From contig CAUYUJ010005669.1 of NCBI GenBank assembly GCA_963575745.1, forward strand, positions 1,083,628 through 1,147,627: DNA of 64,000 nt, in the 5' to 3' direction. A program made the translations under genes and the position numbers. Source of the stretch: Prorocentrum cordatum. Its lineage: Eukaryota > Sar > Dinophyceae > Prorocentrales > Prorocentraceae. The notes under the pieces are model-generated. The model saw nothing but the letters and a program-made list of their open reading frames with translations, ran no database searches and was not told the DNA's origin. Of the stretch, positions 32,276 through 42,580 are shown piece after piece (positions within the stretch are counted from its first letter, which is position 1; each line of letters starts with the position of its first letter).

Positions 32276-32870
32276 GCGTCGTCGCATTGCGAAAAGTGCA
32301 CCAAGAACGGGGCGGAACGACCGTCGCTTGAGTGGCACCAAGCGGGCGGGCGCGCCCGACCCATCAACAAAAAAAACATACACAGTCAACTTTTTTCTCG
32401 TCAACATGGACTTTCTTGTCGTCGACGCTGCGAAAAGCGCCGCAGGAATGGGGCTCGGCGCTCGTCGCGCGCGGACACCTGGCCAACCCTGCGCGGGGCC
32501 CCCCGTCCCACCTGAGCAAACGCCGCAACGTCGACGTTTTTCCTTGCCAGCATGCACTTTCCCCTCGTCGGCGGCGCGAATCGCGCGGCGGGCATGGGGC
32601 GCCCCGCGATTTCCCAAGAGGTATTCTCCTCTTCCCCCTCAGCCCCCCCCCGTCCCCCCCCCCCCGCGCGCGGCCGGGGCGGAACGATTGGCGGCGCAGA
32701 ACTCGCGGCTGGAGTGAGACGCGGCGCGCGTCGCGCGCTGAAAACGTCGTCGCCGACGATGCAACATGAGAAAGCCGATGCGGGACGCGGCGCACATCGC
32801 GAGCGGTCTTGTTACTCGTCGACGCTGCTCAATGCGCGGCAGGAGAAAGACGCAGCTCACGTCGCGCGCT
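32276..32870. repeat. Degenerate repeat of GTCGTCGACGCTGCGAAAAGCGC units
   Basis: Related segments begin near 32278, 32419, 32565, 32743 and 32815, each with GTCGnCG followed by GCGAAAAGCGC-like and AATGGGGC-like words. Spacing is irregular (70-155 bp) and divergence is high. Confidence 0.5.
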
Positions 32871-33004
32871 GAACATCTAGCCGCCCGCGATATAAGATGA
32901 GCGACAGGCGTCGGGCGCGACGCACTTGCATCTTATGTTGCGGGAGGGCGGGCGGGAGTGGACTGAGCCCCTGGTCTCTTTCAAGCTGGCTCTCGCCCCC
33001 CCCC

Positions 33005-33140
33005 CCGCCGCGCGCGCGCGCGCGCGCGTGCACGCGCGTGCACACACACGCACACACACACACGCACACACACGCACGCGCGCACACACACACACACACG
33101 CACACACACACACACACGCACACACACGCATGCACACACA
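33005..33140. repeat. (CG)n/(CA)n alternating tract
   Basis: CGCGCGCG followed by CACACG repeats. Preceded by a C run at 32998-33007. Confidence 0.95.
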
Positions 33141-33936
33141 CGAACTTGTTGGCATGCGGGCCGGGAGCGGGCCGATTCTGGTCAAACACTAAACGGGGCG
33201 CGGGCGGCCCTAGTCGGGGAGAGGGCGCGGGCGGGCGGGGCCTCAGGCGGCCGGAGGGCTCAGAGAACAGGCGGCGCCGAAGATCTTGCACAGGACAAGG
33301 CGCGCCATGGGCTGGGGCAGGGGGCGCGGTCCCAGAGGAGAAGTGGATTGGCGTCGCCGTCAAGAACACCATCCTCGAGCGCTGCGCGAGGAAGGCCGCG
33401 AGAAAGTCAACGTCCGCGAGGTAGAGGAAGACCAGAAGGCGGAATGCACCGGGCACCAGGCGCCACCGACTGGTATGGAGGGGCCCAGGAGACGCGGACG
33501 ACCACGGAATCGATGTGCAGCGTTGTGCCACCGGGTGGTCAGTAGCGGCCTGGGGCGGTAGTCCAATCCACGTCCAGGTGGCAGCCGCGAGGTTCGGCAT
33601 GAAGGCCGATTGCGTCCGCCTGCCGCGGGCCGGGCCGGAGCCGCGCTGCCCGGGGTGAGCGGGGGGCCACCGAGGCGGCAAAGTGCAGAGCCAGCGCCAG
33701 GCCGGGGCCGCACCGCGCCGGGCGCTGCCGCCATGGGAGGGGGGAAAGCGAACGGGGAAGAAAAAGCGGGCAGGGAGGAGAGAGGCCAGCGCCCCACGCC
33801 GGCCGGACCGCCAGCGAGCACGAGGTGCCCGCGTGGGGACACGTCTCAATACGCACAGGTAAGGCCCGAGGACCCAGCGCGGGCGCGCCACGCACGTCGC
33901 CGCCGCACAGACGCGTCGCAGACAAGAACAAGGGGG
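33141..33936. other. Intergenic, no supported gene
   Basis: GC-rich sequence with open frames on both strands, dominated by Arg/Pro/Gly. None can be supported. Confidence 0.45.
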
Positions 33937-34170
33937 ACACAGAGTCCCAGATCCCTGAATCAAGTCCAGCCGATGGGCACAGGGGGGGCGCAGAGTCCCA
34001 GGTCCCCGAATCGCGCTCAGCCGATGGGTACAGGTAGGACTCAGAGCCCCATATCCGTGGGAAACAGCTAATGGGCACAGGGGGGGCACAGAGTCCGAGG
34101 TCAGGGAAACTCAATTAGCTGACGCATGCAGGTGGGGCACAGAGTCCCAAATCCTCGGATACAAGAGAGG
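33937..34170. repeat. ~51-bp tandem repeat, five units
   Basis: CAGAGTCCC-type starts at 33940, 33991, 34042, 34089 and 34140 (spacing 51, 51, 47, 51). Units contain GGGCACAGGGGGG and AGCCGATGGG words. Confidence 0.85.
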
Positions 34171-34399
34171 GGGAGGGGCGGAGGAGAGGGCAGGCCCAGG
34201 TGATCAGGTCAATGCCAACGCTTGGACAGCGGGCGCCACACGGGCGAGGGATATCACGTCAAGGGGGGGAAAGGGGGACACGCGGTCCAAAGCTGGTTGA
34301 GAGGTGCGGGGTGGTTGGGGGACGGGGACGCAGGTAATGCTTGTTGCGGGCAGCTTGGGCCGTGGTGCAGCGGGCCGGGTGCGGCAGGGCCGGCTGCAG

Positions 34400-34699
34400 T
34401 CAGCGCCGTGGGCGCTTCCCAGTCCAGGTGTCGTAGTGCCCGGAACTGCGGGCCTGGTCTCCGTCGCGCCCGTCACCCTTCGCGACCTCCCTTCTCATCC
34501 GCACCTCCTGATAGAGCTTCTGCTCCCGCTCCCAGTCGACGTAGACACCTGCGCTGCTGGACCATCGGTCAACTTGGTAGTTGTTGGCCTTCATGTCATC
34601 CAGCAATTTGTCGATGATCCACTGCTGCCAACGGCGCGGGTCGAAGGGCGCCTGGTCTTTGGACTTGCCCTTGCCCTGCTCATTGTAAGGCGCCTGCAC
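34400..34699 (-). CDS. C-terminal part of the minus-strand cluster, GKGK-rich
   Basis: The frame begins with GTG at 34699, right after the TAG (34702-34704) of the preceding frame. It reads QAPYNEQGKGKSKDQAPFDP, then WQQWIIDKLLDDMKANNYQV and VYVDWEREQKLYQEVRMRRE, a helical, charged segment. It is probably the continuation of the frame at 34702-35490 after a one-base shift. Function unknown. Confidence 0.45.
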   Translation of the reverse strand: MQAPYNEQGKGKSKDQAPFDPRRWQQWIIDKLLDDMKANNYQVDRWSSSAGVYVDWEREQKLYQEVRMRREVAKGDGRDGDQARSSGHYDTWTGKRPRR

Positions 34700-34701
34700 A
34701 A

Positions 34702-36785
34702 CTAATGCCAGGCTACATTAAATTGGTATCCCCCTTCCGTCTGCAACCTCTTCAGGTGTGTCACTGCTGTCTCGCTTGGGAGGCGCTGCCATCCAGCGCG
34801 GCGCGCGGCGTGTGACCAGCTGGCGCCGGCGTGGTTGCGGTCGCCCTCGCAGCGAGAGCTGCGCGATTCTGGCTGGCGCCAGGGTGCGCTTGCCGAGCCC
34901 CAGCCAATGTCCTGGGTCCGGTCCCAGTAGCGCCCCTTCGTTGCGCCCCAGTCCTTGGCGTCGCGTTTGCGCCGCGGCGCCCCCGCCGCGCTCGGGTTAC
35001 GGTCGCGCCTCGCCGCCGCGGTATACGGCCCCCAGGCGACTGGTTCCCGCGCCCTGCCGCGCGGGCGCTCTGGGGGGTGCGCCGAGAGAGGGATGAGCGC
35101 TGGGCGCGGGCCCTCAGGGCCCCTGGAGCGGCCCCGCCTGCGCAGGTTCCGATCGTCAGCCACGGCCTCGGGACGCAGGATTGGGTCGGCGGATGCGTGG
35201 GCAGCCGTCTGGTCGGGGCTGCGAGGGTCGTTCTCGGGGCTGGCGTGCCGCTCGCTCTGAGGACTCGTCTTAGCTTGGTGCTCTTCAACGGCGCCCGAGT
35301 CAGAGGACGAGGAGATGGGGTGGACCTCGCTCAAGGCCTCGACGCAGCGCAGCTTCTCCTCTTTAGCCTGGTCTTCGCTGCCCCAACCAGGGTCCTCCTC
35401 CTTAGGCGGCATGAGGGATGCAGATTCGCAGGTGGGGTCCTGTGTGCTGGATTGTTGCGGGTAGGGCTCAGGTCGGGGCCTCTCCTGCACCTGTCATTCG
35501 GGCGCTGCTCTGTCTCCCGTGGTGCTGACGCCGCTCGAAGGGTCGTTGGGGTCTGCTGCCGCTTGCCTTCCGTGCATCTTCCTTTGGGCGCTGTCCAGAA
35601 AGGTAGCTGCGCGGAGCGCTGCGTCTCCACTGAGGGCGCGCGCGCGCGAAGCGCCCTGTCGCCGACGCCTCGCGCTTCCAGCCACTCTCCGCCGGCCTGG
35701 ACGAGCAACGCGCGCGCGCCCTGCTCTCGCGCGACGATGCGGGGGACGGGCCCGAAGACGGCCCCAGCCAGGGGCTGCGTCGCAAGGGGCTCGTCGCAGT
35801 CCGTCGCGCTGAACCACCTAGCGCGGGAAAGGGGGCCACCCCTGATGACCGCGTAGTCGCCGCACTGGACGCATTGATTGTCCGCGGCAACTGGGCACAG
35901 GGATCCCAAGATGGGCGTGTCCGGGACCTGCCCCTGCAGCACTCCGCGGCTGCCGTGTTCTGCACCTCTCCCGATTGCGTCGGGCGTTGGGCCGAAGGGC
36001 GGCGGTGCCCCGCCGGACTTGGTGGCCGCGGGCCGCGCGGCCGGCTGGGCCGGGGTCGACTCGTCGCCGCGCGGCGTGGGTGGAAGGGGAGGGGTAAGGG
36101 GTGAATCGCCACCGTTGATGGGCGGCCTGGTTGGTGATGTGCAGGGGGTGGTAGCCCGGGCTGGGCTGGGTGTCGCGCGCCTTTCCTTGGTGGGCCTTAA
36201 TAACTGGACTGGGCTGGGTGTCTGATCGGGGCGCACGCCCGCTCGTGGGTCGGCGCGCTGATGGGCCCCGCTGGCGGTTGCGCTTCCAGTGGGAGACTGA
36301 GCGGAGGCAGCGGCGTCTGGATCCCGGGGCAGAGGTTGCAGTACAGAGGCGTGTCGGTCGCGGTAACTGCGCTCAGCTTCGCCCCAGGCGGCCGCGCGCC
36401 GCCGCGTCTCCGCTGGGCCGGGGCGCGCTGCGCCTCCTGCCGTTGACGCGGGGACGCCTGGCAGCGCGGGGAGAGGTTCGCCCCCTGCTTTTGGGAGTGC
36501 GTCGGGGCCGTATTTACTGAATATCTCGCTCACGTTTGATGGGCGCATGTCCCATTGGTGGATAAGGCACCCCTTGCAGGACCAGCCCGCGCGCCAGCGC
36601 TTGGCCAGGAACATCCCCCTCATCAGCTGCGCGGGGGGGAACCCGTGGACCTGGCTGAAGCCGTCGCGGAGTCCTTCTGGATCCGCGGCGCGCCCGCGCA
36701 TGCCTGGGCAGGCCTGCCCCGGCCCCCGCCGGCGCCCCTCCGCGCCCGAGGGGCGTCCGTCGCACCTCCAGATGCCGACGTTCAT
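34702..36785 (-). CDS. Pro/Arg/Ala-rich hypothetical protein (two frames)
   Basis: ATG at 36785 (MNVGIWRCDGRP) lies four bases after the TAG of the upstream frame. The first part has LMRGMFLAKRWRAGWSCKGC and LIHQWDMRPSNVSEIFSKYG, then a long Pro/Thr/Ala-rich region and a VAADNQCVQCGDYAVIRGG segment near 35880-35830 with a CxxC. Near 35490 the sensible reading moves to another frame. That frame gives an acidic LMPPKEEDPGWGSEDQAKEE and an Arg-rich stretch ending in YQFNVAWH and TAG. No known domain. It is disordered by composition and could be a nucleic-acid-binding or scaffold protein, but that is only inference. Confidence 0.4.
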
Positions 36786-36789
36786 TCCC

Positions 36790-37881
36790 CTAGCAAAATT
36801 GGCTGATCAGGCTGTCGTCGTTCGCGACGCTGGCTGGGATGGTGGCCCCCGCGCCGAGGGGGTTCAGGTCGCCTTCCAGCGGGGCCAGCACCTGCTCCAG
36901 GGGCGTCGGGGCCGTGGGCAAGGGCGTCGGACACATCCCTGGAAGGGCGCGCGTTGCGCGGACAGGCATGTCGTCGGGGCGGTCGTTGATCCAGATTTTG
37001 AAGCCCACGTCGTCAGGAATGGGCTGGCGCAATGGAGGTTCGTGGGGTGGGGCGCGCGCTCGCGCCCACCTGCATGGGGTCGTCTGGCTCCACCCCCTCC
37101 CCTCCGCATCCCGAATCACCGCCTCTCGCGCTTCTCCATGGCCCTCCACGTTATCCGCTAGGTGCCGGTGGTAGACCCGCCCCCACAGCCGCTCGAGGGC
37201 GCGATTGGCGCCATCTGCCACGCTGTGGGATGTGAGCCCCTCGTCCGGGGGCCGGGCGCCGCGCGCCCCTGGGATCGTCAAGTGGGGGCCGTGCCCGTCG
37301 AAGTCCGCGCCCGGTGGTTCTGTGGCCCATTGCGCGAAGGGGTTCATGCGCCAGGTTGCCTGGCCTATACCAAGCTCTGCGGCCGGTTGGTCAAAGTGGC
37401 CCCGGCCCAGGGTCGCCGCTTGAATGCGCTGGAACAGCCAGCATGCGATGCTCATGGCGTGTCTTCAGTCCGCGATTGGCCGGCCTGCCAGCGATCGGTC
37501 GGTTTCTATCCTCATCCTCGCCTCGATCCAGTTGGCCAGGGCGTGCATCTCATGCGTCGGCAGTACTTCGGCGAAGTTCCCGGGCGCGGTCTGTGCCGCC
37601 CATAGGGCGTCGGGGCATGCCCCTACCAGCCCACCCTCGGGGGGTGGGTCGTCCTGCGCTTGTCGGAGCATCACGTCTCGCATGCGGTGATAATGCACGG
37701 GCCTGACTGGTCCTGGTCGTGGAGCGGGAGCCGCGTGCCTTGTTTGAGTCGCCCGCGGGGGGTTTGGGGCGACTAGCCCCAAGGATTCTGGCGTAGGCGG
37801 GGGGGGATGGTCGCACGTTCTCCAAGCGATACAGACGTCGCCGACCACAACCTCGGCGTGGATGTGCACCCGGGGGCGCAT
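36790..37881 (-). CDS. Hypothetical protein with one in-frame TGA
   Basis: The ATG at 37881-37879 overlaps the TGA of the preceding frame in the string TGATG. It reads MRPRVHIHAEVVVGDVCIAW, a Pro-rich linker, then HEMHALANWIEARMRIETDR to TGA at 37465-37467. It continues in the same frame (RHAMSIACWLFQRIQAATLG, FKIWINDRPDDMPVRATRAL) to TAG at 36790. Either two small proteins whose coding abuts, or one of about 360 residues with a nonsense codon. Unrecognised. Confidence 0.4.
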
Positions 37882-39164
37882 CAGTGCACGGCGGCTGCGG
37901 TGTCCGCCGTCACTGGGAGGCCGATGGTACACCAGCAGGGTAGCGCGGGCATGTAGTTGGTCGTTTCTCCGGCGGTTTGCACCACCACGTGCCCGCCGGA
38001 GGATGCTGCCATGATGATGTATTCGCCTGGATCGACGCGGTCGTCGACGTCACGCGTTCCACCCTGTTGTCCTTGTTCGAACAACCGCGGGGGGGGTGCT
38101 GCGGGGGCGATCGCGCGCATCGGGCCGATGCGATCGTCGACCCAGTCTGCGGCAAGGGCGGGGAGCCCGATCCTTGGGAACAAGTATACGGGAGCCGCGT
38201 CTGGGTCGGTGGCGGGGGCGGGCCAGGGTCTAACCAAGAGGCGGCGCGCACCATGCCCTACTGTCGTGCCCATTAGTGGCAGGTGCCGATGCGTGGGCAG
38301 CCAGGGCTCCGGGTACATGTGCCGTATCTCGGCCCCTCCGACCTGCACACCGTGGAGGTCCATTTTGGCAGTGGTGACGACCTGCGGGTGCTCCGCCGCC
38401 CGCCTGGCAGCAGCCACACCTGGTCGGACGGTTTCTCTCACGTGGTCGTCTAGTGCACTGTCAGTGCTGGGGGTGCGCCTCGCTGGCTCCCTGGCGCGCG
38501 TGGCCAGGAAGATACGGATGTGCTGTCCGTTTATGGTTAGGAGGCCGGTGGCTCCGTAGGCTGCCTCCATGGTCTGCTCAGCGCCCTCGTGCAGTACGAC
38601 CTGTGCCATGTCTCAGTAGGCATCGACGTCGGGGTGCCAAGCGTGCGTGTGTGTAACGGTCCATACGGCACCGTCCCCAAGGGTTTCTTGAACCGCGTGT
38701 CGGACCGCATCCAGGTCAACCTGGCCTTCTGCAGGGACGTTCCAGCGTAGGTGCGACCCTGTTTCGGGGTCCACAGTGCGCACCAAGGATGGGCTTCCTG
38801 CCCAGGAATCAGCCGTGGTGATGCGTCGGGGGGACACCGCGCTTGGTTGACCGTCGCTAGTCAGTGCCGTGGGTACTTGCGTAAGGATGTATATCATGAT
38901 GGGCGCCGCCGCGTGCTCAGATGCGTTGATCAGCATGACGCCGGATGCTGTAACGCCCACCCTGTGCCCCAGGGCCTCTGCGGCCTGTGCAGCGATGGGG
39001 TAGGCGAGACAGAGGCTGCCCCGTCGTAGAGGGATATGGACGACGTCCGCGGTCTCGTGCTGTCTCCATACTGCACTAGGGATGTCGGTGGGCGCCAGCT
39101 GTTGGGCCGCTGCCTGTATGCCCGCGATGAAGCGGTGGGCATCGGCTGGTCTGTAGTCCATCAT
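37881..39164 (-). CDS. Hypothetical protein with one in-frame TGA
   Basis: One frame from ATG 39164 (MMDYRPADAHRFIAGIQAAA) to TGA at 38613-38615, continuing in the same frame as GAC-ATG-GCA to TGA at 37881. The frame is also open a little upstream (QLGRNPEFLR), where it meets the fold-back element. Segments around the stop (AVWTVTHTHAWHPDVDAY, then MAQVVLHEGAEQTMEAAYGA and GLLTINGQHIRIFLATRA) have a strand-helix-strand look that might be a ferredoxin-like or RRM-like half. That is speculative. No family recognised. Confidence 0.4.
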
Positions 39165-39224
39165 GCGGAGGAACTCGGGGTTGCGCCCGAGCTGTGTGGA
39201 AAACGTTTTTTTTTATGTTCGGCG

Positions 39225-40759
39225 ATGACGGGCGTCATGGGGGGAGGGAGGGCGGGGGGGGTGTATGACATGACGCCCCCCCCCACCGTGTGGCTCCGGC
39301 ACCACAGCCGCGCCCGCGCGCACGGCGCGACGAGCGACGAACGACGAGTGACGACGACGAGGCGAGCAGCATGTAAGTGGCGGTCTGCCCATTGCGCTTG
39401 TGTACACCACGGCGCTCGCGTGCACCACACCGCGCGCGTGCACCACAGCGCCTGCGTACACCGCAACAACCGTGTGCAACGCACCGCCCGTGTATACCAC
39501 AATACTTGGGAGCACTACAGCGCCGGTGTACATACACCACAACAGCCATGTCCAACACAACGCATGTGTACACCACAGTGTTTGCGTGCACTGCAGCGCA
39601 CGTGCACACCACAGCGCCTGTCTACACACCACAGCATCCGCGTGCAAGGCAGCGCTGGTGTACACCACAATGCCTGCGTGCATAGGACAGGTATAAGAAG
39701 CATGTACGTCAGGATTTGTTACGGACAACTGAACGCCACGCCAGGAAAATATTTGATAATCGAATGCGACGTTGTTCCCTCCTCCCTCCTCCTCCACCTC
39801 CTCCTCCTCCTCCTCGTCCTCCTTTTCCTCCTTGTTACCCCCTGTCGTGCGGCTTGGCGTTAGAACGCACGTGCGCATCTCAGCGTGCACCGCAGAATGG
39901 TCGATTGAATCGGTCCACTTGGTTCTCGGACGGCCAGTTTAGCTGGAGCCTCCTGGACGCAAATGGGAGTTAGGGTGATGCGGGCGGACTCGGGGGGACT
40001 CGTAGATTCCAGCGGCGCTCCTTTAGCCATGAGGATGTGTTTTCCATTGTTTTCTCTGTAATCCACACGCGCTCCATTTTGTCAACGATTCTTTGTGAAA
40101 CTCTACACACAACAGTGGTGCTGTGTTGTACACGGGTGGTGTGGTGCACACAGGCGCCGTGGCGTACACAGGCACTGCAATGCACGCAGACATTGTGGTG
40201 TACACTGGTGCTGTGTTGCGCAGGGCTAATGTGGTGTAAGGAGGCGCTGTGGTGTACACAATAACTGCTGTGCCCGCAGGCATGGTGGCACAAACTGACG
40301 CTGTGTTGCACGCGGCTGCTGTGGTGTACATCGGCGGCGTGGTGTACACAGGCGCTGTGGTGCACGCGGACAGGCGTTGTGGTGCATATCGCCACCTGCA
40401 TGTTCATGCTACCCGTCCTCCGTCATTCCTAACCATTCCCAAACGCCGCCGGCGCGAAACGTGACGTCATCGACCCCCTCCCCCCGAAATGATTGCCGTC
40501 ATCGGCCCGGACTCCAAAACAGGCTCCAGCCGCGTCCGCGCGCACGACGACGATGAGCGACGAGCGACGAACCACGAGCGACGACGACGAACGACGACGA
40601 CGAAAGACGACGACGACGACTGTGGACCAGACACCTATGCGGATTCCTACGCGGACACCTACGCGGATCCTAATGCGCACGGCGGCAGTACCCGGAGCGC
40701 ACTGGGGGGGGGGCGTTACGTCATAGGGGGGGGGGAGTGGGGGCCATGACGCCCGTCAT
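39225..40759. mobile_element. Fold-back-like element with terminal and internal inverted repeats
   Basis: The left end (39225-39299) starts ATGACGGGCGTCATGG and includes TATGACATGACGCCCCCCCC. The right end (40691-40759) is its reverse complement, with 16 bases identical at the very tip. Inside, a ~24-27-bp minisatellite rich in TGTACACCACAGCGCCTG (39398-39692) is matched by its reverse complement TGTGGTGTACACAGGCGCTG (40095-40395). GACGAGCGACGA arrays (39325-39362, 40541-40619) lie next to the ends in direct orientation. The centre (39700-40090) is unique sequence with a CCT tract. No transposase gene and no clear target-site duplication. It separates two minus-strand coding stretches, which suggests it inserted into a gene. 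Confidence 0.6.
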
Positions 40760-41737
40760 GCTCCAAACAATAAAGCAATGGCCTCGTGATGTTGGTGGTC
40801 CATTCAAGCTGGTGCCAACGCGCCTCTAAGCCCCGCTGCGCCCGCGTTATGAGGGCGACGACGCGCCCATTGCCAGAGTCAGGGGTTAGCATATGCAAGG
40901 CGCCCCTTTGGTCGGCGTTGCCGTTTCCCCAGTGCACCACTACACTGGGAGCGCGCTGTAAGCGCGTGGGCTGGCCAGGAAGTTGACATGCATGGCAAAA
41001 GTCTGCATGGGGCCGCGGTGCTCCGCTAGCGGTCGTCCGACTGGCACCAGATGGCTGGCTCTGCTGAGTGCCCGGTGCCCCCAGAGCGTGTGCGCGGCGG
41101 CCGCCATCCCGATCGGGCCTGGGCCTCCTGGCGTCGCAACCCTCTCGCGTCCGAGGACAACCAAGTGAAAGGGGGCGGTCTCGAGCTGTATAGGACCAAC
41201 CAAGGCGTCCACTTGGGTGGCGTTTGTGTCGACTGCCATGACAACGGGGGGCGGCGGGGGCGGGGTCTGCGCCTCTGGGTCCTCGGTAGCTCTTCTTGCG
41301 CGATCCAGGATCTCTCTCACCTTGTCATGTCCGGCCTCGCTGGGGAAGGTGAATGTCGCTGCTGCGTCGTCGATGGGTCTTATTCCGACCAGCGCGCGCG
41401 GACATGCCACGATGAGTGCTCGTAGTTCCCGAGTCGCTGCTGCGACTATGGACGTGGGCGTGTAAACTGGTCCCCCCGTGCGTCCTCGGCTAACTGCGTT
41501 GACTCTGACTACCACGTTGCACCGCCTTTCGTGCGTGACCAGGGGTCGCTGCCCCAGTCGCGCTCTTTCGCTAGGGGGCTCGGTATCTGGATGACTGGGC
41601 GCTGCTCTGTTGGACTGCGTCTCTTCGCCCAGGGGCCCGCGCACTCCGGGGTTTCTTCCTGCTGTCATCTGGGGCTCAGGGGAGCGAGCGGCCAGGGCGG
41701 CCTGCCGCTGCGTGAACTCGCGCTGCCATCGTATCAC
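40716..41737 (-). CDS. Hypothetical protein of the minus-strand cluster (two frames)
   Basis: The first frame starts with GTG at 41737, seven bases after a TAA; the next Met is internal. It reads RCNVVVRVNAVSRGRTGG, TSIVAAATRELRALIVACPR, ATFTFPSEAGHDKVREILDR and MAVDTNATQVDALVGPIQLE, ending at TAG 40940. A shifted frame continues with HWGNGNADQRGALHMLTPDS and WTTNITRPLLYCLEHDG into the right end of the fold-back element. The last residues before 40716 lie inside that element. No domain recognised. Confidence 0.4.
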
Positions 41738-41743
41738 GCGCCG

Positions 41744-41980
41744 TTACCTGTCCACACCCTCGTGGGAGTGCGTCTGGGGCCCGGGGCCGGCGGCGCCGTC
41801 AGGTCGGAGTCGTGGGGCTCCTTCTAGGACGCTGGTGACCCTTTGTGTTTCGGCCTCCGCTGCTGGAGGAAGAAGGGCGCCCCCTCCCGCCCGTCGCCGC
41901 CCTCCGCCGCGCCGTCGCGACCTTCTGCCGTGCTGGGCTGCGCGCGGGAAGTGGGGGCTACGCTCCCGCCCTCCGCTCAT
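41744..41980 (-). CDS. Short Arg/Pro-rich frame overlapping the RING frame stop
   Basis: Its ATG (41980-41978) overlaps the TGA of the RING-like frame in the string ATGA. It reads MSGGRERSPHFPRAAQHGRR and ends at TAA 41744. The next frame (41737) is in the same register. Low-complexity composition, weak as an independent gene. Confidence 0.25.
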   Translation of the reverse strand: MSGGRERSPHFPRAAQHGRRSRRRGGGRRRAGGGALLPPAAEAETQRVTSVLEGAPRLRPDGAAGPGPQTHSHEGVDR

Positions 41981-42562
41981 TCCGCAGGTGTGTAAGACGC
42001 CGTTGGAGCGGGTGGGTCGATGACCTGGTGGGCGCCCCCGTTATCCTCGCCGCGGCAAAGCGGACACTGGCGCTCGTTCCATCTTTGTCGCGTTCTCCAG
42101 TCTTCGAGGCAGCGGGGGTACACTTGGTGCCCGCGTGGCATTATGCTGGACGCCCCCCCGATCATGATGTCCCGGCAGATCGGGCACCGCCCCCTCGTGG
42201 TGCACATCTGGGCGGGGGGGGGGGGCTGGCGGTGGGCAGGCCCCGGCCACGGCCGCCGTGAGCTCGCCGTAGACAAATCGCCCCTGCTGCCCCCCTTCTC
42301 TGGTGGAGTCCTGCATCAGACATGCTAGGTGTCTTAAAGTGCCCCCCGGCGCTCCGGCGCTGAAGGGCTCGCATGCAGGGAAAGCTTCCGCGGGCACGCC
42401 GGCGGCCACCGTGGCGAAGCTCACGAGTTGCGCTGGCGAGTGCACCGCTGCTCGCCTGAGCCATCGCGCGACCACCTCGAAGGGGCCCCCGTCACCGCGT
42501 CTCCTCACGAGCAGCGGCCGCAGCAGGGAGCGGTAGTGGGGGCGCAGGATGAGCCGCATCAC
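41977..42562 (-). CDS. RING-finger-like protein (frameshift in a C run)
   Basis: The upstream part (PHYRSLLRPLLVRRRGDGGP, FEVVARWLRRAAVHSPAQLV, then GRFVYGELTAAVAGACPPP) runs into a 13-base G/C run near 42213-42225. After a shift the frame reads MCTTRGRCPICRDIM, PRGHQVYPRCLEDW and RQCPLCRGED. The spacing C-x2-C, then GH-x-x-x-x-C and C-P-L-C matches a RING/RING-H2 zinc finger, commonly an E3 ubiquitin-ligase or scaffold module, though the second ligand pair is not fully canonical. It ends TGA at 41977. The domain could also start on its own at ATG 42207. The preceding frame ends in TGA at 42581 in the same register, so 42581-43015 may be its N-terminus. Confidence 0.5.
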
Positions 42563-42580
42563 GGCCGATAGCCATTGGCC

